A stretch of 64,000 nt of DNA from Mariniflexile litorale (GTDB taxonomy: Bacteria > Bacteroidota > Bacteroidia > Flavobacteriales > Flavobacteriaceae), in assembly GCF_031128465.2 (NCBI RefSeq), contig NZ_CP155618.1, positions 4,392,501 to 4,456,500 on the forward strand, written 5' to 3'. The notes beneath the pieces are model-generated. The model did no database searches. It was not told the origin of the DNA and worked only from the letters and a program-made list of their open reading frames with translations. The position numbers were made by a program, and so were the translations under genes. Positions 42,645 to 52,529 of the stretch are shown here, in pieces (within the stretch, counting starts at the first letter, position 1; each line of letters begins with the position of its first letter).

Positions 42645-44060
42645 ATGAATAAAATAATTCAAACAATAATTTATTTGCTGTTTTTTGGAGTTAACCTTAT
42701 TTCAGCCCAAGAAAAACCAAGATTATTTGTTCTTACTGACATTGGTGGTGATCCCGATGACCAGATGTCAATGGTACGCTTAATGACTTATGCTAACCAA
42801 ATAGATATTGAAGGACTTGTTGCCACAGAGGTGAAAGATCAAGTTAACCCTGATCGTATTCAACAAATAGTTGAAGCTTATGGTAAAGTACGTAACAACC
42901 TGGAATTACATGAATCTGGATTCCCTAAAGCCGAGTATTTACAGAAATACATCTCAAAAGGAAGTCCTGTTGGTGGAATGGATGGAATAGGTATAGGAAA
43001 AGATTCTCCAGGATCGGAACTACTAATTAACACGGTAGATAAAAAAGATACAAGACCTTTATGGGTGAATGTTTGGGGAGGACCAAGTGTTTTAGCTCAA
43101 GCATTGTGGAAAGTACGTAACACCCGTTCAAAACAAGAACTTGCCAAATTTGTTGCTAAACTTCGTGTGTATGCTATTTCAGATCAGGATAATAGCGGAC
43201 CATGGATTCGTAAAGAATTCCCAGAGCTTTTCTATATAGTTACACCTGGTGCCAATGCAGGAGGTGGTTTCCATCATTCAACTTGGATTGGTATTGGTGG
43301 AGATAAGTTCCATGGCCGTTTTGGTGGAGCAGATTTTGAATTGGTTACTAATGAATGGCTAGAACGAAACATCCGTAAAAAAGGCTTCCTAGGCAAAATG
43401 TATCCACATTGGGAATTCATGATGGAAGGGGATACGCCTGCTTTTCTTTATCTCGTTAATAATGGTCTTAATAACCCCGAACATCCTAATTGGGGCGGCT
43501 GGGGTGGTCGCTACGAATTGTATACTCCAAAAACCGAAAAGTGGTTCTATCAACCCGAGACGCATCCTATTTGGACAAATGCCGATGATGAAGTATTAGG
43601 TACAGATGGCGAATGGCATGAGACAAATCAAGCAACCATATGGAGATGGCGCGAAGCTTATCAAAATGACTTTGCGGCTCGTATGGACTGGACAATTGTG
43701 CCCTATGATAAAGCCAATCATCCTCCTGTGGTGAAGCTCGATCACCCAGCCTATATCAAAGCTAAAAAAGGTGATCGTATTGAACTTAGCGCCATTAGTA
43801 CAACCGATCCAGATGGCGACCCACTTTCATACGAATGGTTTTGCTATGAAGAGGCAGGTACCCGAGCCATGTCCAATTCTCGAACAGGTATCAAACATGA
43901 CATCATTGGTTTCGATCAACCTAAAGCCACTATCATAGTCAAAAGCAGTCGTGTGATGCCTCCTGGCATTGGAACTATGCATATTATTCTTGCTGTTACC
44001 GACCATGGATCACCACGTTTAACGAGATATCAACGAGTTATCATTGATGTTATTGAATAA
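42645..44060 (+). CDS. DUF1593 (Sde182-type) nucleoside-hydrolase-like protein
   Basis: 471 aa, secreted (signal peptide 1-22, ISAQ). DUF1593 domain with metal motif TDIGGDPDD (Asp32, Asp36, Asp38, Asp39), PLWVNVWGGPSVLAQAL, the [17 protein letters not shown] segment and GDTPAFLYLVNNGL with [12 protein letters not shown]. The C-terminal domain (about 350-471) is the beta-sandwich Sde182 C-terminal type, with STTDPDGDPLSYEWF and a closing RYQRVIIDV. Very similar to the product at 58208. Named after a cellulose-binding protein; no reaction is known for it. Confidence 0.9.
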   Translation: MNKIIQTIIYLLFFGVNLISAQEKPRLFVLTDIGGDPDDQMSMVRLMTYANQIDIEGLVATEVKDQVNPDRIQQIVEAYGKVRNNLELHESGFPKAEYLQKYISKGSPVGGMDGIGIGKDSPGSELLINTVDKKDTRPLWVNVWGGPSVLAQALWKVRNTRSKQELAKFVAKLRVYAISDQDNSGPWIRKEFPELFYIVTPGANAGGGFHHSTWIGIGGDKFHGRFGGADFELVTNEWLERNIRKKGFLGKMYPHWEFMMEGDTPAFLYLVNNGLNNPEHPNWGGWGGRYELYTPKTEKWFYQPETHPIWTNADDEVLGTDGEWHETNQATIWRWREAYQNDFAARMDWTIVPYDKANHPPVVKLDHPAYIKAKKGDRIELSAISTTDPDGDPLSYEWFCYEEAGTRAMSNSRTGIKHDIIGFDQPKATIIVKSSRVMPPGIGTMHIILAVTDHGSPRLTRYQRVIIDVIE

Positions 44061-44159
44061 ACAGACACTCATAAAATATAAATTGGAAATTAAAATAAAC
44101 TCTATACTAAGGATTGTTAAATACAGAAATAAAACAGATTTTTTTCTAAATACTTATCG

Positions 44160-45203
44160 ATGAAATCAAAAACAACAACAAAGAACATATTACAATACAA
44201 ACTTATATTAGTATTGCTGTGTGTTTTTGGGACACTATCAATAAGGGCTCAGGATAAAACCTCAATTTACAACATAGTTGTAGCACAGGATGGCAGCGGA
44301 GATTACACCAAAATTCAAGATGCTATAAATGCCGTACCTAATAACAGTTCTGAACGAACCGTTATCTTTATTAAACCTGGCATTTATAAAGAAAAATTGT
44401 TGGTTCCTTCTGAAAAGAAAAAAGTAACTTTTTTAGGTGAATCCTATAAAACAACAATTCTTACCTACGATGATCATGGAAAGATAACTTCAGATTATGC
44501 CAGCACAAAAATACTAGCAGAAGATTTTTTCGCAAAAAACATTACATTTCAAAATACCATCGATAGCAGGAAAGGTGGATCGCAAGCCGCAGCCTTGAGG
44601 ATAGATGCCGATAGAGCCATATTATACAAATGCAATATTACAGGGTTTCAGGACACATTTTATTTAAAAACTAACACTAGGTCATATATAAAAGACTGTA
44701 TTATTGATGGTACTACCGACTTTATATATGGCGCAGGAATTGCACTTTTTGAAAATTGTATTATTCGAAATAGAAAAGACTCGCACATCACTGCATCAAA
44801 TCAAGAACTAGGAAAAAGTAAATTCGGATTTATCTTCAAGAATTGTTCAATCATTAAATACCCTGGGGAAGACGTATCCAACGCAAGCTTAGGAAGACCA
44901 TGGGGAAATGGCGCCCACACAGTATATTTAAATTGTAGTATAGGCAATCATATTAAACCTGAAGGGTTTGCTCCTTGGTCTACTAAACCAGATCACAAAT
45001 ATTTCAATAACATAAATACGGCTTATTATGGCGTATACAGAGGATCTGGTTATCATCCAGAAAATTTACTTTCTGTGGTACATATATTAGATGATACACT
45101 TGCCGCAAAATATACCAAAAAAAACATTTTTGCAGCTAATAGTACCACTGCAAATAAACTTATTGGGGATTGGAACCCTATAATTGAAAAGACGAACAAA
45201 TAA
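44160..45203 (+). CDS. pectin methylesterase (CE8)
   Basis: 347 aa, secreted (signal peptide to about residue 31, IRAQ; a charged N-region of 13 residues precedes it). Right-handed beta-helix CE8 with the expected active-site set: Gln142 (GSQAAALRI), Gln164 and catalytic Asp165 (GFQDTFY), catalytic Asp187 (TTDFIYGAG), and Arg246 and Trp248 (LGRPWG). It removes methyl esters from homogalacturonan, generating the substrate for the PL1 and PL10 lyases around it. Confidence 0.95.
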   Translation: MKSKTTTKNILQYKLILVLLCVFGTLSIRAQDKTSIYNIVVAQDGSGDYTKIQDAINAVPNNSSERTVIFIKPGIYKEKLLVPSEKKKVTFLGESYKTTILTYDDHGKITSDYASTKILAEDFFAKNITFQNTIDSRKGGSQAAALRIDADRAILYKCNITGFQDTFYLKTNTRSYIKDCIIDGTTDFIYGAGIALFENCIIRNRKDSHITASNQELGKSKFGFIFKNCSIIKYPGEDVSNASLGRPWGNGAHTVYLNCSIGNHIKPEGFAPWSTKPDHKYFNNINTAYYGVYRGSGYHPENLLSVVHILDDTLAAKYTKKNIFAANSTTANKLIGDWNPIIEKTNK

Positions 45204-45227
45204 ATGAAGGTTAAATAAATATATCAC

Positions 45228-46694
45228 ATGAGATATCGTATTTTATTATTCCCCATTTTGCTTTTAGCATACTCGTGTTCAAAAACAACCGATAAAACAA
45301 GTAGCAATTTGAGCCCAGTTGCATTTGGAGATACAATCACTATCTCTCATTTAAACATGGTAATGCTTCCAATACCTTCGGGAAGTATTACGCTTAAAAA
45401 CACTGATTTCGAGACAAGTGATGAAAAGTTAACTCAAGTATCACTTTCAAATTTTTGGCTTGCAAAAACAGAAGTCACCCAGGCACAATATGAAAAAATC
45501 ATGGGAAATAATCCATCGTATTTTAAAGGCGCTAATTTACCAATTGAACAAGTTAGTTGGGAAGATGCCATGAACTTCTGTCATAAATTAACTGATCAAG
45601 AACATGCTGCAGGTCGTATACCTATTGGTTACACTTACACCTTACCAGCAGAAGCACAATGGGAATATGCATGTCGTGCAGGAACTACAGGAGATTATGC
45701 AGGTAATTTAGATGACATGGGGTGGTATGTTAATAATTCCGAAGATAAAAGTCACCCCGTTGGTTTGAAAAAAGCGAATGCATGGGGCTTATATGATATG
45801 CATGGTAACATAAGAGAATGGTGTTTGGATTGGTATGGCGACTATCCTGGCGGATCAAAAACAAATTATTCTGGTCCGGCATCTGGTACCCATCGAGTTA
45901 GCCGTGGTGGTAATTGGCATAGAGGCGCTGAGGCTAGTACTGCTTCAAAAAGAAGTAAAGAGACACAAGGCCGTTGTGACGATTTAAATGGTTTTCGGAT
46001 TGCTCTTAGCCCAATTCCTGAAATAAAAATTGTTATGGTACCAATTCCTGAAGGAACATTTACTTTGAGAAATACAGGAAATAATAAAGAAAAAAGCCTA
46101 ACTGAGGTAACACTTTCTAAATTTTGGTTGGGAGAAACTGAAATAACTCAAGCCCAATATAAAAGCATAATGGGAATAGGTTCTCCTCATTTTCAAGGAC
46201 CAAATTTACCAATGGAACATGCTAGTTGGGAAAATGCCATGGACTTTTGTAAAAAATTAAATGACATAGAACGTGCAGCTGGCCGCCTTCATGATGGGTA
46301 TGAATATACGCTACCAACAGAAGCTCAATGGGAATACGCTAGTCTCGCTGGTACATCAGGAGATTACACGAAAGAAATAGATTCGATGGCATGGTATAAA
46401 AACAACAGTGAAAGAGAAACACACCCAGTTGGAACAAAAAAGCCAAATAATTGGGGGTTGTATGATATGCAAGGAAATGTAAGAGAGTTATGCTATGACT
46501 GGTATACTGAAAGTTATCCAGGTGGTAGTGTAAAAGATTACAAAGGACCTTTATCAGGAAACTATCGTGTTCTAAAAGGTGGTAGTTGGGCAGATTCTGC
46601 TGAAAATTGTAATCCTACAAACCGAGGGTATCGTTCAGAAGGCAGAAAAGGTGAACTCTTAGGTTTTAGAATTGCGCTTAGTTCCATTAGATGA
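45228..46694 (+). CDS. tandem formylglycine-enzyme-like (SUMF1-fold) lipoprotein
   Basis: 488 aa. Lipoprotein (Cys17 in LLLAYSCSK) with two FGE-sulfatase/SUMF1 domains in tandem (about 45-263 and 265-488). Each has the TEVTQAQYEKIMGNNPSYF-like entry, LPxEAQWEYA, NxWGLYDMxGNVRE and a GG-W...GFRIALS end. The paired active-site Cys of true formylglycine-generating enzymes near the C-terminus is not present: the first domain has one Cys (GRCDD) and the second has Cys upstream (AENCNP) but no CR..R pair. So a sulfatase-activating role is unlikely, and no sulfatase is nearby. It may be a carbohydrate-binding or scaffolding protein. Confidence 0.85.
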   Translation: MRYRILLFPILLLAYSCSKTTDKTSSNLSPVAFGDTITISHLNMVMLPIPSGSITLKNTDFETSDEKLTQVSLSNFWLAKTEVTQAQYEKIMGNNPSYFKGANLPIEQVSWEDAMNFCHKLTDQEHAAGRIPIGYTYTLPAEAQWEYACRAGTTGDYAGNLDDMGWYVNNSEDKSHPVGLKKANAWGLYDMHGNIREWCLDWYGDYPGGSKTNYSGPASGTHRVSRGGNWHRGAEASTASKRSKETQGRCDDLNGFRIALSPIPEIKIVMVPIPEGTFTLRNTGNNKEKSLTEVTLSKFWLGETEITQAQYKSIMGIGSPHFQGPNLPMEHASWENAMDFCKKLNDIERAAGRLHDGYEYTLPTEAQWEYASLAGTSGDYTKEIDSMAWYKNNSERETHPVGTKKPNNWGLYDMQGNVRELCYDWYTESYPGGSVKDYKGPLSGNYRVLKGGSWADSAENCNPTNRGYRSEGRKGELLGFRIALSSIR

Positions 46695-46720
46695 TTTATA
46701 AAATATAAACGAATAAACAT

Positions 46721-48121
46721 ATGAAAAAATATTTTTTAACCACTGTATTAGTTACAGTATTTACATCACTGTCATGGGCGCAACAACTAGCATTTCCAAC
46801 TGCTGAAGGTTATGGTAAATTTACTACCGGAGGTCGTGGTGGTGAGGTATTCGAAGTTACAAACTTAAACGATTCTGGAGAAGGAAGTTTACGTGCCGCC
46901 GTTGAAGCATCTGGACCAAGAACTGTTGTATTCCGAGTTTCTGGAACCATAAATCTTAAAAGTAATTTAGAAATTAAAAAACCATTTATTACCATAGCTG
47001 GACAAACAGCTCCTGGAGATGGTATAACGCTGAGAGCACGCCCCCTTATAATCCGCGCAGATGATGTTATTGTTCGTTACATTAGAGTGCGTTTGGGTGA
47101 CGAATCTGGAGATGCTACGGATGGTGTTACAAGCAGATTTACAAACAATCTTATCTTAGATCATCTTTCTGTAAGTTGGAGTATAGATGAAACCATGTCG
47201 GTTTACCAAGGAACCAATACCACAGTGCAATGGTGTATCGTAGCTGAAAGTTTATATATGTCGAATCATACCAAAGGTAGCGATCATGGGTATGGGGGTA
47301 TTTGGGGATCCAACTACAGTACGTTTCACCACAATTTACTAGCGCATCATTCCAGCCGAAATCCACGATTTGTTTCAGGAGCTGGTAATACCGACTACCG
47401 AAATAATGTAGTATATAATTGGGGGTTCCATGCTTCCTATGGTGGTGAAGTTGTTCAACCAAAAAAAGAAGATAAATATAATTTCACCAATATCAATATG
47501 GTGGCTAATTACTATAAGCCAGGACCTGCAACAGTTCCTGGTAAAAGAACCAATAGATTCGTTGCGCCATGGTCTCGAAACAAAGCTGAAGATTATGGAA
47601 AATGGTATCTTTCTGATAATTTTCTTGTAGGAAATCCTGAAATATCCGCAAATAACTGGAAAGGTGGTGTGCAACCACAAGATGGTGATGACTATATTGA
47701 GGGGCTTAAATTAAGTGAACCTTGGCCTGCCATGCCAATCAATCAACAAACGGCAGAAAATGCTTATCATTCTGTTCTTGAAAATGCAGGAACGAGCCTT
47801 CCTAAACGAGATACTGTAGACCTTCGTATTATTGATGAAGTTAGAAATGGATATGCCACCTTTGAAGGTTCTGCGTACAAAACCAAACATGAAGTTAAAG
47901 ATCTATCTAAGAAAACGGGGATTATTGATTCTCAGGAAAACGTAGGTGGTTGGCCAGAACTAAAAAGCACTCCCGCCCCACTCGATACAGATCATGATGG
48001 TATGCCTGATGCTTGGGAAATTAAGAACAAACTAAATCCAAAAAATGCTAACGACAGAAATAATATTGGTAAAGATGGGTATACCATGCTAGAACTATAT
48101 TTAAACAGTATAAAAAACTAA
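46721..48121 (+). CDS. PL1 pectate lyase
   Basis: 466 aa with a signal peptide (1-20, SWAQ). PL1 beta-helix with PTAEGYGKFTTGGRGG, AGQTAPGDGITL, LDHLSVSWSIDETM (calcium site) and SRNPRFVSG (catalytic Arg segment), followed by DYRNNVVYNWG. The C-terminal DTDHDGMPDAWE motif ends in DGYTMLELYLN. Very similar to the next gene, including long stretches of near-identical DNA around 47300-47345 and 48745-48790, so one is a duplicate of the other. Cleaves homogalacturonan by beta-elimination. Confidence 0.93.
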   Translation: MKKYFLTTVLVTVFTSLSWAQQLAFPTAEGYGKFTTGGRGGEVFEVTNLNDSGEGSLRAAVEASGPRTVVFRVSGTINLKSNLEIKKPFITIAGQTAPGDGITLRARPLIIRADDVIVRYIRVRLGDESGDATDGVTSRFTNNLILDHLSVSWSIDETMSVYQGTNTTVQWCIVAESLYMSNHTKGSDHGYGGIWGSNYSTFHHNLLAHHSSRNPRFVSGAGNTDYRNNVVYNWGFHASYGGEVVQPKKEDKYNFTNINMVANYYKPGPATVPGKRTNRFVAPWSRNKAEDYGKWYLSDNFLVGNPEISANNWKGGVQPQDGDDYIEGLKLSEPWPAMPINQQTAENAYHSVLENAGTSLPKRDTVDLRIIDEVRNGYATFEGSAYKTKHEVKDLSKKTGIIDSQENVGGWPELKSTPAPLDTDHDGMPDAWEIKNKLNPKNANDRNNIGKDGYTMLELYLNSIKN

Positions 48122-48165
48122 AAACATATTACTCGACATCACATAATTTATAAATATATATTCTA

Positions 48166-49596
48166 ATGAAAAAATATTTTTTTACTATACTAGTTATTAC
48201 ATTGTGTTTATCACCTTCATGGTCTCAGCAATTATCATTTCCAACTGCTGAAGGTTATGGTAAATACACTGTTGGAGGGCGCGGTGGCGACGTTTACGAA
48301 GTTACCAATCTCAACGATTCTGGCGAAGGAAGTTTACGTAATGCCATTGAAGCTTCTGGGCCAAGAACCGTTATATTCAAAACTTCTGGAACAATAATTC
48401 TTAAAAGTGATTTAAGAATTAAAAATCCTAATATCACCATTGCTGGTCAAACAGCTCCAGGAGATGGTATTACATTACGTGCCTACCCGCTACTCATTGA
48501 TGCAGATGAGGTCATTATCCGATACATAAGAGTAAGACTCGGTAATGAATCAGGTGATGATACAGATGCCATAACCAGTCGATATAAGAAGAACATTATC
48601 CTTGACCATGTATCAGCTAGTTGGAGTATTGATGAAACCATGTCAGTTTATCATGGTGAAAATGTAACTATACAATGGTGTATCATTTCAGAAAGCCTAT
48701 ACATGTCTAACCATAAAAAAGGTAGTGATCATGGTTATGGAGGTATTTGGGGTTCCAACTACAGTACGTTTCACCACAATTTAATAGCAAATCACTCAAG
48801 CCGAAATGTGCGTTTTGCTTCAGGTTGTCAAAATGTAGATTATAGAAATAATGTCGTGTATAACTGGGGTTATAAAAGTACTTATGGTGGTGAAGTAGTG
48901 CAATTAAAAGCAGAAGATCGTTTTAATTTTACCAATATCAATATGGTAGCTAACTATTATAAACCAGGCCCTGCGACTGAACCAGGAGACGTTTCACACC
49001 AGTTAGCAAATCCTTGGTCACGTAACGGAGATAGTGACTATGGTAAATGGTATATTGCTAATAATGTCATGGTAGGTAGCCCCGAAGTAACTACAGATAA
49101 CTGGAAAGGTGTTGTACCTTCATTAACAGCTATTAAAGATGTACAAGAATATAAATTAAGTAATTTAGGGGCACTTCCAAGTTTAAAACTTGATAAGCCT
49201 TGGCCTGCAATGGCAATAAATCAGCAATCAGCTGAACAAGCCTATCAAGAAGTTCTAAAAAAAGCAGGAGCTATTTTACCTAAAAGAGATGCTGTAGATT
49301 CTCGTATTATTGAAGAAGCTAAAAACGGATATGCTACTTATGAAGGTGTAACCTATAAAAAGCAACACAAAGTGGCCGATATCTCTAAAAAAACAGGAAT
49401 TATCGATTCACAAGAAGAAGTAGGTGGTTGGCCAGAATTAAAAAGCACTCCTGCTCCTAAAGATACAGACCATGATGGTATGCCAGATGCTTGGGAAAAG
49501 AAAAATAAACTGAATCCAAAAAACGCCAGTGATAGAAACAAAATTGGTGCAGATGGCTACACCATGTTAGAAATATATTTAAATAACATAAAGTAA
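48166..49596 (+). CDS. PL1 pectate lyase (duplicate)
   Basis: 476 aa with a signal peptide (1-20, SWSQ). Same architecture as the preceding PL1: GRGGDVYEVTNLND, AGQTAPGDGITL, LDHVSASWSIDETM and SRNVRFASG before DYRNNVVYNWG. It has a short insertion near 315-340 (IKDVQEYKLSNLG) absent from its neighbour. The Pro of RNPR is replaced by Val in the Arg segment, a small difference that may affect specificity. It shares the calcium-type C-terminal motif. Presumed homogalacturonan lyase. Confidence 0.93.
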   Translation: MKKYFFTILVITLCLSPSWSQQLSFPTAEGYGKYTVGGRGGDVYEVTNLNDSGEGSLRNAIEASGPRTVIFKTSGTIILKSDLRIKNPNITIAGQTAPGDGITLRAYPLLIDADEVIIRYIRVRLGNESGDDTDAITSRYKKNIILDHVSASWSIDETMSVYHGENVTIQWCIISESLYMSNHKKGSDHGYGGIWGSNYSTFHHNLIANHSSRNVRFASGCQNVDYRNNVVYNWGYKSTYGGEVVQLKAEDRFNFTNINMVANYYKPGPATEPGDVSHQLANPWSRNGDSDYGKWYIANNVMVGSPEVTTDNWKGVVPSLTAIKDVQEYKLSNLGALPSLKLDKPWPAMAINQQSAEQAYQEVLKKAGAILPKRDAVDSRIIEEAKNGYATYEGVTYKKQHKVADISKKTGIIDSQEEVGGWPELKSTPAPKDTDHDGMPDAWEKKNKLNPKNASDRNKIGADGYTMLEIYLNNIK

Positions 49597-49620
49597 AAAC
49601 AACAAATTAAAGAAACATTC

Positions 49621-51096
49621 ATGAATAAGCATTTTACAGCTTTACTCGTTTTTATACTAATATTTTCTGTTTCAAATTCGCAACAACTGGCATTTCCAGG
49701 TGCTGAAGGGTTTGGTGCGTATTCTAAAGGCGGACGAGGTGGACAAGTAATTGAAGTAACGAATTTACTTGATGACCTAGACGGATCTATCGAAGGTAGT
49801 TTACGTTGGGCATTTAAAAAGAGTACATCTGAACCTACAACTATTGTTTTCAGAGTTTCTGGTATTATTAATTTGAAAACACAATTAAGAGGGAAGTTTA
49901 CTAAAGGTTTAACACTTGCTGGTCAAACAGCTCCTGGCGATGGTATTTGTATTAGTGGAAACAAAGTTAACCTCGGTGGAAGTTCAAATCTAATTATTCG
50001 TCATATTCGATTTAGAATTGGACTGGATGAAGATGATAAATTTATCGAAGGTGGCTCTTTAGGTCTCGAAAATGCGAACCATGTTATTATTGATCATTGC
50101 ACATTCGGGTGGTCTAGTGAAGAAAACATGACCATGTATGATAATGATTTCACAACCGTTCAATGGTGTATTGTACACGAAGGCCTTTTCGCTTCGGGCC
50201 ATGCCAAAGGTGCTCGCAGTTATGGGGCACAGTGGGGCGGACAAAATGCAACCTATCACCATAATCTACTAGCACATAACTATAGCAGAAGTCCAAGATT
50301 TAATGGTAGCAAGCATCATGATAAAAATGTAAAATACGAGTATGTAAACAATGTTAATTATAACTGGGGAAAAACAAATGCTGCTTATGGTGCTTATATT
50401 GAAATAGCAGATGGTACTTATAACTGCAATTTCATTAATAACTATTATAAACCAGGCCCTGCACATCCTGGTAGTGAAACTTCATTTTTCGCTGAATCTT
50501 TACATCATGGTATTCAAGGAGATTCACTAATTGCTAAATGGTATATGCATGGAAATATAATGGAAGGCGTTGCTAATAAAGCACTAAATAAAGATAATTC
50601 TCTTGGATTAAATGCTGAACGTTATGAAGCAGTTAATGTTCCTAGATCTGCATTAATAGCTAAAGCCCCCTTTAAAATGCCACATACACTTCATGTAGAA
50701 TCAGCAAAAGATGCCTACAAAAGTGTCCTTGAAGAAGCTGGAGCATTTCCTAGAGATATCGTTGACGAGCGTATTGTAAGCGAAGTGAAGAGTGGAACTG
50801 CTTCTGGAAAAGGAACAACTGAAAAATATCAAGATAAAAGAAAAGATAACGGTTACATAGACAATCCTTTTTATGGTAAAACTAAGGGTATCATTGACAA
50901 CCCTGCTTTAGCTTTTGGTGATAATGCTTTTCCAGAATATAAAACTTATAAAGTTCCTATGGATACAGACCATGATGGTATGCCTGATGCTTGGGAAAAT
51001 AAAAATGGACTGAATCCAAATAATTCTGATGATAGAAACCACATAGGTAAAGACGGATATACCATGTTGGAAATATATCTCAATCAAATATTATAA
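49621..51096 (+). CDS. PL1 pectate lyase, divergent
   Basis: 491 aa, secreted (signal peptide to about residue 20, SNSQ). It keeps AFPGAEGFGAYSKGGRGG, AGQTAPGDGICI, IDHCTFGWSSEENM and YNYSRSPRF before YNWG, so the calcium site and catalytic Arg are retained. The sequence differs much more than the tandem pair, with an extended N-terminal strand (DDLDGSIEGSLRWAFKKS), extra loops and SEENM replacing the usual VDETM. Probably a different pectin specificity (methyl pattern or apiose/xylose substitution). It has the same C-terminal DTDHDGMPDAWE motif. Confidence 0.88.
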   Translation: MNKHFTALLVFILIFSVSNSQQLAFPGAEGFGAYSKGGRGGQVIEVTNLLDDLDGSIEGSLRWAFKKSTSEPTTIVFRVSGIINLKTQLRGKFTKGLTLAGQTAPGDGICISGNKVNLGGSSNLIIRHIRFRIGLDEDDKFIEGGSLGLENANHVIIDHCTFGWSSEENMTMYDNDFTTVQWCIVHEGLFASGHAKGARSYGAQWGGQNATYHHNLLAHNYSRSPRFNGSKHHDKNVKYEYVNNVNYNWGKTNAAYGAYIEIADGTYNCNFINNYYKPGPAHPGSETSFFAESLHHGIQGDSLIAKWYMHGNIMEGVANKALNKDNSLGLNAERYEAVNVPRSALIAKAPFKMPHTLHVESAKDAYKSVLEEAGAFPRDIVDERIVSEVKSGTASGKGTTEKYQDKRKDNGYIDNPFYGKTKGIIDNPALAFGDNAFPEYKTYKVPMDTDHDGMPDAWENKNGLNPNNSDDRNHIGKDGYTMLEIYLNQIL

Positions 51097-51132
51097 GAGT
51101 CATCAATTTAAACTAAAAATTAAATTAACACT

Positions 51133-52470
51133 ATGAAAAATTACTTTTTAACATTGCTCCTTTTGGTATTAAGCTCAAATATTTCAATATCTCAACAATT
51201 AGCCTTCCCAACAGCAGAAGGCTTTGGAGCTTATTCTAAAGGCGGACGCGGCGGACAAGTACTTTATGTTACTAACCTTAATGATGAAGGCCAAGGAAGC
51301 TTACGTTGGGCGGTAGAACAACAAGGGCCGCGTACAGTGGTATTTGCAGTTTCAGGAACTATTGAACTAAAGAAAAGATTGAACATAGAAAATCCTTATT
51401 TAACTATTGCAGGGCAAACCGCTCCTGGAGATGGCATTTGTTTAAAAGGTGAAACCGTAAAAATACTTACTCATGATATTATTATCCGTTATATCCGTGT
51501 ACGATTGGGTGATGGAAAACACGGTGAAGGAAGTAAACAAGGTAAAGATGCCATAGATATATCCATTGGTGAGAATATTATCATTGATCATTGTTCGGCT
51601 GGTTGGAGCTTAGATGAAGCACTGTCTACCTCAACAAAAAACCCTACGCTCACTAATGTTACTGTACAATGGTGTTTTATAACAGAAGCCTTAAACCCAG
51701 ACAATCATGGTTATGGGTCATTAATTCGTGGTACACGAGGCGCCAAATACAGTTATTTACACAACCTGTATGCTCATAACCGTGGCCGTAATCCACGCCC
51801 AGGAAACTACGATACAAATCCACATGATGAAGATCCTGAAGGTTTATTATTGGATTTCAGAAATAACGTTTTATATAACTGGGGTGGTGGTTATGCTGGT
51901 TATAATGCCGATAAAAAAAGTGTTACTCGACTTAATTACGTTGGCAACTATCTTATTCCTGGAGCAGATTCAAATCCAACAGGAATTGCATACTCAACAG
52001 GATCACCCTACAATAGCTCTTATTTTTTTGATAATTACTATAATGACAAACTCTCTGTTAATCCTTGGGATGTTGTAAAATTTGATGAAAGTTGGACTGA
52101 AAAAAACATTCAAGATTATAAGCAAACAAAACCTTTTGAAACAGGTCCTGTAAAAACAGAAGATGCTACTATAGCTTACCAACGTGTTTTAAAAGAAGCT
52201 GGTGCTATTTTACCAAAACGTGATGCAGTAGATACTAGAATTGTGGATGGTATCAAAAACCGTACAGGTAAAATCATCAAAAGTCAAGATGAAATTGGAG
52301 GATGGCCAGAATTAAAAAGCACCTCTACTCCTATTGATTCTGATCAAGATGGTATGCCAGATGCATGGGAAAAGAAAAACAAACTGAACCCCAGAAATGC
52401 AGAAGACAGAAACAAAGTAGGTACCGACGGATACACCATGTTGGAAATTTATTTAAACAGTATTAATTGA
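51133..52470 (+). CDS. PL1 pectate lyase, shorter variant
   Basis: 445 aa with a signal peptide (1-20, SISQ). PL1 with AFPTAEGFGAYSKGGRGG, AGQTAPGDGICL, IDHCSAGWSLDEAL (calcium site) and NRGRNPRPGN (Arg segment) followed by LDFRNNVLYNWGGGYAG. The C-terminal motif reads DSDQDGMPDAWE. Together with the 49621 product it represents a second PL1 subgroup. Fifth PL1 of the locus. Confidence 0.9.
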   Translation: MKNYFLTLLLLVLSSNISISQQLAFPTAEGFGAYSKGGRGGQVLYVTNLNDEGQGSLRWAVEQQGPRTVVFAVSGTIELKKRLNIENPYLTIAGQTAPGDGICLKGETVKILTHDIIIRYIRVRLGDGKHGEGSKQGKDAIDISIGENIIIDHCSAGWSLDEALSTSTKNPTLTNVTVQWCFITEALNPDNHGYGSLIRGTRGAKYSYLHNLYAHNRGRNPRPGNYDTNPHDEDPEGLLLDFRNNVLYNWGGGYAGYNADKKSVTRLNYVGNYLIPGADSNPTGIAYSTGSPYNSSYFFDNYYNDKLSVNPWDVVKFDESWTEKNIQDYKQTKPFETGPVKTEDATIAYQRVLKEAGAILPKRDAVDTRIVDGIKNRTGKIIKSQDEIGGWPELKSTSTPIDSDQDGMPDAWEKKNKLNPRNAEDRNKVGTDGYTMLEIYLNSIN

Positions 52471-52529
52471 TTTAAAAAAAATGACGAAAGCAAATTCTTA
52501 AAACCATAATTAATTACAACTAAACCAAT

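Noticed and set aside
45228-46694. Sulfatase-maturing formylglycine-generating enzyme
   Set aside because: The active-site Cys pair is missing in both domains and no sulfatase is encoded in the window.
41181-52470. Type IX secretion sorting domains at the C-termini of the PL1 lyases
   Set aside because: The tails are calcium-type DGMPDAWE motifs without the conserved sorting-domain strands or a Lys-rich end.
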